From NCBI GenBank assembly GCA_003557965.1, contig PWND01000079.1, forward strand, positions 1 to 5,464: 5,464 nucleotides of DNA. Reading direction: 5' to 3'. The DNA comes from Bacteroidales bacterium (lineage in GTDB: Bacteria; Bacteroidota; Bacteroidia; Bacteroidales; UBA7960). Positions 1 to 5,464 of this stretch are shown in pieces. Position 1 is the first letter of the stretch. Every line of letters begins with the position of its first letter. The notes beneath the pieces are model-generated. The model ran no database searches. It worked only from the letters and a program-made list of their open reading frames with translations, and was not told where the DNA came from. Made by a program: the position numbers and the translations under genes.

Positions 1-161
1 TTACCAAAGTACATGCTATATGCGTAAAATGTGGCGACCTGGCACAATTCTCGCATCGTACAATAAAAGATGAAAGCCTTATCGTACTCGGAGAAACTGA
101 GAGCTACAGACCATTATGCCGCAGTTGCTACATAAATGTAACCAAGAAAAATAAAGAATAA
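1..161 (+). CDS. tdk: Thymidine kinase, C-terminal fragment (5' end outside window)
   Basis: The reading frame is open from base 3 to a TAA at 159-161 and gives 52 residues starting TKVHAICVKCGDLAQFSHRT. This is the C-terminal zinc-binding lobe and lasso loop of type II (TK1-like) thymidine kinase, which phosphorylates thymidine with ATP in the pyrimidine salvage pathway in the cytoplasm. Visible support: the paired CxxC motifs (CVKC at residues 7-10 of the fragment, CRSC at 39-42) that bind the structural zinc, the family-typical F-S-H-R-T segment, and the GE..SYRPLC segment that forms part of the thymidine pocket. The protein ends shortly after the second CxxC, as usual for the family, so the 3' end looks intact. 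It is a housekeeping gene and probably marks the chromosome side of the island boundary. The ATP-binding N-terminal half is not in the window. Confidence 0.9.
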   Translation, partial: TKVHAICVKCGDLAQFSHRTIKDESLIVLGETESYRPLCRSCYINVTKKNKE

Positions 162-221
162 AATGAAATCCTACTCTGCTTTATGTTTTTAGCTCCTCCG
201 CGAAGACCGGGTATGTTTTAC

Positions 222-238
222 ATGGTATTTTATACCAT
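222..238. repeat. Short perfect inverted repeat
   Basis: ATGGTAT (222-228) and ATACCAT (232-238) are exact reverse complements around a TTT loop. It lies 60 bases after the tdk stop but has no T-run after it, so it is at best a weak transcript-end structure. It could equally be a palindromic protein-binding site. Confidence 0.3.
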
Positions 239-262
239 TACCAAGACCGAAATCTTTTATCA

Positions 263-290
263 GAAGCCATTATTTTGAAGCCATTTTTTA
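263..290. repeat. Imperfect 14-base tandem repeat
   Basis: Two adjacent 14-base units (263-276 and 277-290) both start with GAAGCCATT and match at 12 of 14 positions. No function can be read from it. Confidence 0.35.
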
Positions 291-544
291 AAAAGAGACA
301 AAAAAAGCCTTCACCCAACACAAATCGAACCTGTTAAAGTGATAAGTAAAATCATACCATAAAAGGTCTCACATCTTAGCCTTTTAATTACCAATTCTTA
401 CGGGCATTTTAACGAACAATGATCTTCACCCTTTTATAGCCGGATATGAAATGTCTTACCTCTGAAAATATCCGTTTACATAACACCAGCGATTATGTAT
501 ATTAAAATTATTATGCAATTAATGTGCATTTTTAAGCATGAAAG

Positions 545-577
545 AACGCAATCAGCTAACTATAAGCCAATTGCGTT
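545..577 (-). terminator. Hairpin, possible terminator of the ancestral tRNA
   Basis: AACGCAAT (545-552) and ATTGCGTT (570-577) form a perfect 8-bp stem around a 17-base loop. Read on the minus strand it comes just after the tRNA-like 3' end at 584-603 and is followed by a short T-rich stretch (TTCTTTC). It may therefore be the original terminator of the tRNA transcript. The loop is long and the T-run is interrupted, so termination is an inference. Confidence 0.35.
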
Positions 578-583
578 TCACCC

Positions 584-603
584 TTGCGGTCCGGACGAGA
601 CTC
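584..603 (-). other. tRNA-Asp 3' end remnant, putative attachment site (att) of the island
   Basis: On the minus strand this 20-base segment reads as the 3' end of a tRNA: the end of the T-loop (GAGT, 600-603), the 3' strand of the T-stem (CTCGT, 595-599), the 3' acceptor strand (CCGGACC, 588-594), discriminator G (587), then CAA. From memory this agrees with Bacteroidota tRNA-Asp(GTC), whose acceptor pair is GGTCCGG/CCGGACC. The match stops inside the T-loop: where a TTC is expected the sequence gives TTG, and beyond it no T-stem 5' strand, anticodon arm or D arm follows. A truncated tRNA 3' end beside an integrase is the usual scar of tyrosine-recombinase integration. The rebuilt whole tRNA would be expected at the far end of the island, outside the window. 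Confidence 0.5.
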
Positions 604-699
604 CAAACCTCTTAACATACTAAAATTTGCAAACTAAACAATAGCACGATAAAACCTTTATTATTAACACGTTTTAGAGCTTTTTTAAAAAATAATTTG

Positions 700-728
700 T
701 TTGTTTTGATTAATTATTTTTATATTTG
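700..728 (+). promoter_or_regulatory. Bacteroidota-type promoter of the integrase gene
   Basis: TATATTTG at 721-728 matches the -7 box TAnnTTTG exactly. Candidate -33 boxes TTTG lie at 700-703 (17-base spacer) and 696-699 (21-base spacer). Transcription would start near 733-736. The in-frame TTG at 726 would then fall inside the promoter, which favours the ATG at 783 as the translation start. Confidence 0.55.
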
Positions 729-739
729 TTAAGCAAAAG

Positions 740-761
740 TCGGACTATTTTCGGACTATTT
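740..761. repeat. Two tandem 11-base repeats in the integrase leader
   Basis: The unit TCGGACTATTT occurs twice head to tail (740-750 and 751-761), followed by more T's. It lies between the predicted transcription start and the ATG at 783. One unit equals about one helical turn, so it could be a binding site for a regulator or for the integrase itself, or could affect expression through the transcript. This is inferred from position only. Confidence 0.6.
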
Positions 762-782
762 TTTTATCAAATTATTAAGAAT

Positions 783-2048
783 ATGCCTAATATAAAATTC
801 ATTGTTAAATCAAAATCTGATAAAAAGTTAGCACAAATATTTTGCCGTTTTTATCACGGCAAGCAATATGATTTTTTTGTTCAAACCGGATATTACGTTT
901 ATCCTCATCACTGGAATAACAAGAAAGAAAAAGTCAAGGATGTGGTAGAGGCAATGAACTACAAAGATGATCTTAACAACAAACTTAGAAACCTTAAGAA
1001 TTATCTTGAAAATGCAGTATCCACATCAGATGAAACAATAAATAAAGAGTGGCTGACGCGTCAGATAAGACTGTTTAAAAAACCAAAGAAAGAGGGAACG
1101 TCTGAAATAACTTTGTTTTCGTTCATCAGTGACTTTATTGATAAAGCCCCAGGCAGACCAACATTAAAAACAGGCATTCCCCCATCATATAAGCGAATAA
1201 AAGAATACGAAAATACATTGTGTTATTTGCAAGATTTTGCAAACCGGAAGAAAAGAAAAGTTGACTTTGATACTATTACGCTTGATTTCTACCAGGACTT
1301 TCTTGAATATTTGCAAAAAGACAGGAACCTATCCCAGAATTATATTGGGAAAAAAATCAGAACCTTAAAAGTATTCCTTAACGCAGCCACTGATGCCGGG
1401 GTAAACAATAATAACCAGTTTAAAAGCCACAGGTTTAAAACTATTTCAGAAGAGACTAAAAGTATATACCTCAACGAGAATGAGCTGCAGTGTATTGCAG
1501 ACCTTGACCTTTCCAAAAACTGCAAGTTAGACAAGGTTAGAGATTTGTTTTTGATCGGTTGTTGGACCGGTCAAAGATATTGTGACTGGAATCAGGTAAA
1601 AAAGCAAAATATAAAAGATGGGTTTTTGGAGGTCAAACAGGAAAAAACCGGGCATCCGGTTGTTATACCACTTCACCCTGTTGTTGAAAAGATAATGAAA
1701 AAGTATGACTATCAATTACCCAAGCTTATTTCCAATCAAAAGTTCAATGATTATTTAGAAGATGTAGTTAAAGATGAAAAAGTAGGGCTAACCGATTTAG
1801 TTGAAAAAACAATGACCAAAGGCGGAGTTAAACAAACAACACAATATAAAAAATGGGAGCTTGTAAAAACCCATACAGCAAGACGGTCTTTTGCCACAAA
1901 CCTGTATAAACGAAAAGTACCTACAATAACCATTATGGCTGTTACTGGGCATAAAACCGAAAAATCGTTCCTTAAATATATTAAGGTAACTCCCACGGAA
2001 CATGCAGAAATGATAAGGGAAGTATGGAGAGAAAAGCCGTTTGTTTAA
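783..2048 (+). CDS. Tyrosine recombinase / site-specific integrase
   Basis: The protein has 421 residues counted from the ATG at 783. It cuts and rejoins DNA at attachment sites through a covalent phosphotyrosine and would integrate or excise the island. The layout is that of Bacteroidota element integrases: an N-terminal arm-DNA-binding domain (about residues 1-90), a SAM-like core-binding domain (about 110-215) and a C-terminal catalytic domain (about 225-415). All catalytic residues are visible: Arg265 in TGQRYCDW, Lys288 in QEKTGH, His364 and Arg367 in HTARR, His390 in TGHK and the nucleophile Tyr399 in LKYIK. The frame opens further upstream to a TTG at 726, but that lies in the promoter and the extra residues look untypical, so ATG 783 is preferred. 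There is no clear ribosome binding site, as is usual in this phylum. It sits 180 bases from the tRNA-like att segment and probably recombines there. It looks intact. Confidence 0.9.
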   Translation: MPNIKFIVKSKSDKKLAQIFCRFYHGKQYDFFVQTGYYVYPHHWNNKKEKVKDVVEAMNYKDDLNNKLRNLKNYLENAVSTSDETINKEWLTRQIRLFKKPKKEGTSEITLFSFISDFIDKAPGRPTLKTGIPPSYKRIKEYENTLCYLQDFANRKKRKVDFDTITLDFYQDFLEYLQKDRNLSQNYIGKKIRTLKVFLNAATDAGVNNNNQFKSHRFKTISEETKSIYLNENELQCIADLDLSKNCKLDKVRDLFLIGCWTGQRYCDWNQVKKQNIKDGFLEVKQEKTGHPVVIPLHPVVEKIMKKYDYQLPKLISNQKFNDYLEDVVKDEKVGLTDLVEKTMTKGGVKQTTQYKKWELVKTHTARRSFATNLYKRKVPTITIMAVTGHKTEKSFLKYIKVTPTEHAEMIREVWREKPFV

Positions 2049-2304
2049 TCATTGAGAAAATTTAAATACTACCAACAACACCTGTTTACGATTTACGGCA
2101 CAAAAGGGTATAAAAACGATTATTTTGACAGGATCATTTTTGATGGATACCTGGCAACATCAATGCTACCTTCCTTATTATCGAATTTGATATATTACAA
2201 CGAAAACGCACATCAGCATACTTGCTCCCAAAAACCTTAACGGCATCAATTAAGCATGTTTAAAATTATTTTAATTGATTTTTTAAATTTATATCTTTTT
2301 ATAT

Positions 2305-2312
2305 TATGTTTG
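2305..2312 (+). promoter_or_regulatory. Possible -7 box for the peptidase/RT operon
   Basis: TATGTTTG matches the Bacteroidota -7 consensus TAnnTTTG. The -33 region is poor: TTTT at 2281-2284 sits at a 20-base spacing instead of TTTG. If used, transcription would start around 2317-2320 and leave a leader of about 170 bases. Confidence 0.35.
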
Positions 2313-2344
2313 TTGGAAAGTTTAAAAAAAAGCTTCATAACAAA

Positions 2345-2365
2345 ATATAGCCAATTCTGCTATAT
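2345..2365. repeat. Perfect 7-bp inverted repeat in the operon leader
   Basis: ATATAGC (2345-2351) and GCTATAT (2359-2365) pair perfectly around a 7-base loop. It is the first of two stem-loops in the putative leader. Confidence 0.45.
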
Positions 2366-2412
2366 AGTCGTTGTATGCCATGCTGAAAAAGCCGACCACA
2401 AAAATAAGCACA

Positions 2413-2446
2413 TTTGGTGTTTGCCGACACACAGGCAATCACTGAA
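2413..2446 (+). ncRNA. Stem-loop in the operon leader, possible structured RNA
   Basis: The segment 2413-2425 (TTTGGTGTTTGCC) pairs with 2434-2446 (GGCAATCACTGAAA) around an 8-base loop. The stem has one internal T-T mismatch (2420/2439) and two G-U pairs near its base. A run of six T's follows only after 15 bases (2462-2467), so it is not a standard terminator. It ends 44 bases before the start of the metallopeptidase gene. Abi/UG and retron reverse transcriptases often work with an RNA encoded next to them, so an RNA gene here is possible, but nothing in the sequence proves transcription as a separate RNA. Confidence 0.3.
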
Positions 2447-2490
2447 AAGGCAAAAGAGCTATTTTTTACCAACGCACTAAAGAACATAAA

Positions 2491-3834
2491 ATGAATAGTC
2501 ATCAATTCGCATCATATAAGTCAGGAACATTTTCCATTGATGTATCAAATTTTGAATTTGAAGATGAATTTGTAGCTAAGTCTGATATTCCAGCATTTGT
2601 TCATGAATACTGCCATTATATTCAGGACATTACAACAATATCTTCAATTTTTGGATTTTCCCTTTGGATGCGAGATGTTGTGGCATTAACTCATGTATTC
2701 TCAAAAGGTGAAAACAAAAAAATTACCATACCATTATCTAGAGATTCTTACGGTGAAACAATAAACAAGCATCGAAAATTCTACAATTTATATTGTGGTG
2801 ATCCAGATGACGTATTTGATTTAAATCTGACTGAACTCAAATATGAAAGAACCATCTCTGATTTAAAAGATATTTCGCTTGATGGACAAAACAGAAAACT
2901 TATGATTAATAAAATTCAGTTTTCTAACCCAGATAAGCAAATTCATTTCGGTCTGATAGCACTACAAGAAATTCATGCATTCTACGCTCAATGTTTGGCT
3001 GAGCAAAGGTTAGAAGGCACTGAGTTCAATATTAAGACTGAAAGTCTCCCTTCATTTCCATATAAGATTGGAGATTTTCTCTTTAGTGAATTCAATATTT
3101 CAATTGACTTAATTTCAAAATATGTATTAGTGGAGCTGTGCCTTGACACTGTACAAGCGCCAAGTGTCTTTTTGCAAGTACTTGAACAGCTTCGAGATAA
3201 AACAATTCACTTTTCGAAGGAAACATTAGAATTATTAAGAAGGTCGGTTATTGAAAGTGATAGTTCAATTTCTTGGAGCAAAGAAGATGCCCTTAAACAA
3301 ATAATACCTGATCTAAAACAATGGTCGAAAGACTCATCAAGAAAATATTTATCACAAGCACTGAAATGGTATCTAGACAAAATACAGCTTGGATTAAACA
3401 TGAAAAAGATTTCTGATACAATCTTTACATCAGGATTTTACGGAGATTGGAATGCTCTTGCTGCATTACAAAAAATAATGCCACCACCAGTCTACTTAGA
3501 CAATGGTATAATGAAGAAAAACTATAGTCGATTCCCTGACAATACTGATTTGGAAGACGAATTCGAAAAGTCCTTCGAAGCAGCAAGTACGATTTGGTCA
3601 CACAGGATTTTATACGATCTTCTTGTATCTGAAACAGTTGATTCGATAAATAAAAAATGTAAGTGTCCTCTTTTTGAAGGATGTACAATAAAGAAGGTTG
3701 TTGGGGATGAATACACCTGCGCAACTGCACCTTGGGAAATAATGAAAAATAATAAAAATATAGTCTGTCAATATGGAATGGCATCACATTCATTTGGTTT
3801 GTGGCAAAATTCAATAGAAATAGAAATCGAATAA
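2491..3834 (+). CDS. HEXXH-motif putative zinc metallopeptidase, partner of the reverse transcriptase
   Basis: The protein has 447 residues and I do not recognise its family. The N-terminal part carries FVHEYCHYIQD with an HEXXH motif at residues 38-42: His38 and His42 would bind zinc and Glu39 would activate water. A helix at about 155-170 (LQEIHAFYAQ) offers Glu160 as a third zinc ligand, as in gluzincin-type peptidases; this assignment is inferred. The middle (about 200-370) is mostly helical. The C-terminal 60 residues have five cysteines (390, 392, 398, 410, 426) that may form a second metal site. There is no signal peptide or membrane segment, so it is probably cytoplasmic. The ATG at 2491 starts well before the motif and has no strong ribosome binding site. 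The stop TAA is separated by one base from the ATG of the reverse transcriptase, so the two are almost certainly co-translated. It may be an effector or activator protease of an antiphage system; a non-proteolytic HEXXH fold cannot be excluded. Confidence 0.75.
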   Translation: MNSHQFASYKSGTFSIDVSNFEFEDEFVAKSDIPAFVHEYCHYIQDITTISSIFGFSLWMRDVVALTHVFSKGENKKITIPLSRDSYGETINKHRKFYNLYCGDPDDVFDLNLTELKYERTISDLKDISLDGQNRKLMINKIQFSNPDKQIHFGLIALQEIHAFYAQCLAEQRLEGTEFNIKTESLPSFPYKIGDFLFSEFNISIDLISKYVLVELCLDTVQAPSVFLQVLEQLRDKTIHFSKETLELLRRSVIESDSSISWSKEDALKQIIPDLKQWSKDSSRKYLSQALKWYLDKIQLGLNMKKISDTIFTSGFYGDWNALAALQKIMPPPVYLDNGIMKKNYSRFPDNTDLEDEFEKSFEAASTIWSHRILYDLLVSETVDSINKKCKCPLFEGCTIKKVVGDEYTCATAPWEIMKNNKNIVCQYGMASHSFGLWQNSIEIEIE

Positions 3835-3835
3835 A

Positions 3836-5344
3836 ATGAATCTCATTGAAAAACATATAAGAAAGACAGAAAAACTAATACGTGCCATTGATAATGCAAC
3901 AATAGCAGATTGGCTGCTAAATGAAGGTTATTTCCCCGAGCAGTATGTTTTGCCGCCAACATTTAGAGTTGATAGTTTTCAATTAGCTGACAATCCGAAA
4001 AATGCTAATATAGATGATCTTGCACGCAGAGAAGTTTTATCCATTTCCTATCCAAAGACACTTCTAACATCAAGAGAATTTGGCATCCAACATCCTTCAA
4101 ATTACCATGACATTGTCTTGAACCTCATAAATAATTGGGATGATATCCTCAATATTCTCTTCAATAAGAAAAACAAGATTTACTCTTATAGCTTTCCTAT
4201 TCCAATTAATGCTAGAGATGAAGGAAATCTAAGTCCTCTAAGATCGGGAAGAATGATTTATGAGTGGATAGCAATGGCAGAGAAAGATTTAGTCGCTGAA
4301 GCACATAGATATAATTTCATTGTAAGGTCGGACATCACTAATTACTATAACTCTGTTTATACTCATGGCATAGCATGGGCAATACACGGTCAAGAAGAAG
4401 CATTTGCAGACAAAGAGAACAATCTATTCGGTAATAAAATTGATCGCTTGGTTCAATATGCCAACAAAGGAAAAACTAATGGCTTGCCTGTTGGTTCCGC
4501 CTTAAGTGATCTAATTTCAGAAATCATTCTTTCTGTTATCGACTTAAATGTTTCAAAAAAGGTAGATAAAGATGGTATTGATTTTTTAGCTACTCGTTTT
4601 AAAGATGACTATCGAATTTTATGTCATAGCAAAGAACAGGGTGAAAAAATATTAAAGTACTTAGCAGATGAATTAAGACAATTCAATCTTGCAATAAATG
4701 AGAACAAAACCATAATCCTTGACTTACCTTCAGGATTATACAGACACCATGACAGAGCATACCATCCGTTTTCACTTCGAGCAATCGAAGAAATAGATTT
4801 TAAGACATTTGAGTTGACTTTACTTAAAGCCATGGATATTCACATAGAATATCCAGGCACAAGCATATTAGAAAAGTTCTTTAGTGAGTTATACCGCGAC
4901 AATCACGACCTTAAAATTAAATTTAGTAATGAACCTAATTCACGTAGAAAACAGATACTGAAAACCTTAAGTATCTTGATGCTTCTTAAGAGAGAATCAG
5001 AGAAAATATTATGTCACGTATTGGCCGTAATTGAGTTGATCTATATCAAATATAGAAAAGAGTTTGATCTAAAATCGCCATTAAAAGAACTAGTTTTTTC
5101 AGAAATAATAAAGGCGTCACAGAAAAATTCTGTTTTTGAATTAGTATGGCTAGTATTTTACTCAAGGTACATTGGACTTGGCATCACTAATTTCAGTGAA
5201 ATAATTTCAGAGAAGAATCTTGACAATATGTTTTTAAAATCAATGGTGACAAGTCAACAAAAAGTATTTAATGATTCAGAAATAACCCTGTTTCGTAAAC
5301 CAAAAGATTGTAAGGACATGACATTGGCTAAAAGACTAGTGTGA
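3836..5344 (+). CDS. Abi/UG-type (DRT-like) reverse transcriptase
   Basis: The protein has 502 residues. The reverse transcriptase core covers about residues 60-300: motif A RSDITNYYNSVYTH (Asp166), motif B NGLPVGSALS (216-224), motif C RFKDDY (Asp257, Asp258) and a motif D/E-like stretch FNLAINENKT (283-292). The three catalytic aspartates are present. Motif C reads FKDD instead of the YADD of retroviral and many group II intron enzymes. The IYTH-WAIHG extension after motif A and the helical C-terminal part (about 315-500) with no maturase or endonuclease domain fit the Abi/unknown-group enzymes involved in phage defence, not group II introns. Retrons are less likely because no msr/msd was recognised. 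The start ATG is one base after the upstream stop, with translation probably coupled. The final codons CTA GTG TGA may come from an adjoining IS630 end, so the true C-terminus may be altered. The exact UG group cannot be assigned by eye. Confidence 0.85.
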   Translation: MNLIEKHIRKTEKLIRAIDNATIADWLLNEGYFPEQYVLPPTFRVDSFQLADNPKNANIDDLARREVLSISYPKTLLTSREFGIQHPSNYHDIVLNLINNWDDILNILFNKKNKIYSYSFPIPINARDEGNLSPLRSGRMIYEWIAMAEKDLVAEAHRYNFIVRSDITNYYNSVYTHGIAWAIHGQEEAFADKENNLFGNKIDRLVQYANKGKTNGLPVGSALSDLISEIILSVIDLNVSKKVDKDGIDFLATRFKDDYRILCHSKEQGEKILKYLADELRQFNLAINENKTIILDLPSGLYRHHDRAYHPFSLRAIEEIDFKTFELTLLKAMDIHIEYPGTSILEKFFSELYRDNHDLKIKFSNEPNSRRKQILKTLSILMLLKRESEKILCHVLAVIELIYIKYRKEFDLKSPLKELVFSEIIKASQKNSVFELVWLVFYSRYIGLGITNFSEIISEKNLDNMFLKSMVTSQQKVFNDSEITLFRKPKDCKDMTLAKRLV

Positions 5345-5345
5345 T

Positions 5346-5362
5346 GTCAACAATATTTTGAC
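5346..5362. repeat. Inverted repeat near the presumed IS end
   Basis: GTCAA (5346-5350) pairs with TTGAC (5358-5362) around 7 bases, extendable by one G-T pair. It directly follows the RT stop and overlaps the -33 box of the transposase promoter. It could be part of a terminal repeat, a transposase-binding site or a weak transcript-end hairpin. Confidence 0.4.
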
Positions 5363-5387
5363 GTATTAAAAATATTTTGTATCTTTG
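5357..5387 (+). promoter_or_regulatory. Bacteroidota-type promoter of the transposase gene
   Basis: TTTG (5357-5360), a 19-base spacer and TATCTTTG (5380-5387) match both promoter boxes exactly. Transcription would start at about 5392-5395, leaving a very short leader before the ATG at 5401. Confidence 0.65.
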
Positions 5388-5400
5388 CCAAAAAAACGCC

Positions 5401-5464
5401 ATGGTAAAATACAAAGTAACTTTAACAAAAGAAGAAAGAGAAGAATTAATTGCCAATACGAGAA
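5401..5464 (+). CDS. IS630-family transposase, N-terminal fragment (3' end outside window)
   Basis: Only the first 21 residues are visible: MVKYKVTLTKEEREELIANT and one Arg. This opening (short basic start, then V-T-L-T, then a run of acidic and basic residues before a helix) is typical of IS630-family transposases, DDE enzymes that begin with a helix-turn-helix region binding the element ends. The ATG follows a well-formed promoter by only 13 bases, so the message is nearly leaderless. The DDE domain is not in the window, so the family call rests on the N-terminus alone and it is unknown whether the transposase is intact. Confidence 0.6.
   Translation, partial: MVKYKVTLTKEEREELIANTR

Larger units (their letters stand above)
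162..725. other. Non-coding region between tdk and the integrase
   Basis: No reading frame here looks like a gene on either strand; the ATG at 163 runs only to a TAG at 190-192. Visible content: a 7-bp perfect inverted repeat (222-228 with 232-238), a 14-base imperfect tandem repeat (263-290), a small inverted repeat ATGCA/TGCAT (513-529), a hairpin at 545-577, a tRNA 3' end-like segment at 584-603, and the integrase promoter at its right end. Sequence left of about 603 is probably host flank, and sequence to the right is probably the mobile element; this division is inferred. Confidence 0.6.
2049..2490. other. Non-coding region between the integrase and the peptidase/RT operon
   Basis: Two open frames occur here (2052-2240, starting with TTG, and 2256-2480, starting with ATG), but neither resembles a known protein, and the second runs through two hairpins. 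I treat the region as non-coding. The left part (2049-2255) shows nothing distinctive. The right part is very AT-rich at 2256-2310, then has a -7-like box (2305-2312) and two inverted repeats (2345-2365, 2413-2446) just upstream of the next gene. Confidence 0.55.
5339..5464 (+). mobile_element. IS630-family insertion sequence, left part (continues beyond window)
   Basis: An IS630-like transposase starts at 5401. IS630 elements insert at TA and duplicate it. A TA lies at 5337-5338, and the sequence after it contains an inverted pair GTCAA (5346-5350)/TTGAC (5358-5362) that looks like an element end. The left end at 5339 is a proposal; the right end and matching terminal inverted repeat are outside the window. 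Confidence 0.45.

Noticed and set aside
513..533. ATGCA/TGCAT hairpin followed by T's as a tdk terminator
   Set aside because: The stem is only 5 bp and lies about 350 bases after the tdk stop, too weak and too far to call.
726..782. TTG start giving a 440-residue integrase
   Set aside because: The TTG is part of the -7 promoter box and the extra 19 residues derive from the tandem repeat leader; the ATG at 783 gives the family-typical N-terminus.
1340..2003. Several minus-strand open frames within the integrase gene
   Set aside because: They are antisense shadows of the conserved catalytic domain of the integrase.
2052..2240. Open frame of 62 codons after the integrase
   Set aside because: It starts with TTG, has no ribosome binding site, and the translation has no recognisable domain or gene-like composition.
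502..2270. Shared words TTAAGCATG (532-540, 2250-2258) and TTAAAATTATT (502-512, 2260-2270) on both sides of the integrase, possibly arm-type binding sites
   Set aside because: The words are short, AT-rich and in different order on the two sides, so chance matches are likely.
2368..2477. Integron attC site
   Set aside because: The order is GTT first and AAC later, opposite to the RYYYAAC...GTTRRRY arrangement of an attC site, and no integron-type integrase is present.
2256..2480. Open frame of 74 codons starting with ATG just before the peptidase gene
   Set aside because: It begins in very AT-rich DNA, runs over the promoter-like box and both hairpins, and its second half reads like translated structured non-coding sequence. 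A small leader peptide cannot be fully excluded.
3425..3856. 143-codon minus-strand open frame inside the peptidase gene
   Set aside because: It lies antisense to a well-supported gene, extends over the start of the RT gene, and its translation shows no domain.

Overview
The window looks like the edge of a genomic island in a low-GC member of the Bacteroidota. Three things point to that phylum. Promoters fit the Bacteroidota form (TTTG, about 17-21 bases, then TAnnTTTG) ahead of the integrase and ahead of the last gene, while Shine-Dalgarno sequences are weak or missing. The integrase has the N-terminal arm-binding and SAM-like layout common in Bacteroidota elements. A tRNA-Asp-like 3' end of Bacteroidota type lies between the first gene and the integrase.

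Layout: (1) 1-161 is the C-terminal end of thymidine kinase (tdk), a housekeeping gene and probably the chromosomal flank. (2) 162-725 is non-coding. It holds small repeats, a hairpin (545-577) and, at 584-603, a minus-strand match to the last bases of a tRNA gene. The match stops abruptly inside the T-loop, as expected for an attachment site at an island end. (3) 783-2048 encodes a tyrosine recombinase with a complete catalytic set. (4) 2049-2490 has no convincing gene. Its second half contains a promoter-like -7 box and two hairpins directly upstream of the next operon. (5) 2491-3834 and 3836-5344 are two genes one base apart: an unfamiliar protein with an HEXXH zinc-metallopeptidase motif and a Cys-rich tail, then a reverse transcriptase of the Abi/UG (DRT-like) type. 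(6) 5401-5464 is the start of an IS630-type transposase with its own good promoter. The insertion sequence end may lie at the last codons of the reverse transcriptase.

Interpretation: the integrase probably brought in the island at the tRNA. The metallopeptidase/reverse transcriptase pair is the likely cargo and a candidate antiphage system. Abi/UG reverse transcriptases are established antiphage proteins. An HEXXH protein as their translationally coupled partner is not a combination I can match to a named system, so this pair is the main item of interest. The structured leader upstream could be an mRNA leader or a non-coding RNA partner. Function, family subgroup and completeness of the reverse transcriptase C-terminus cannot be settled from this window alone.
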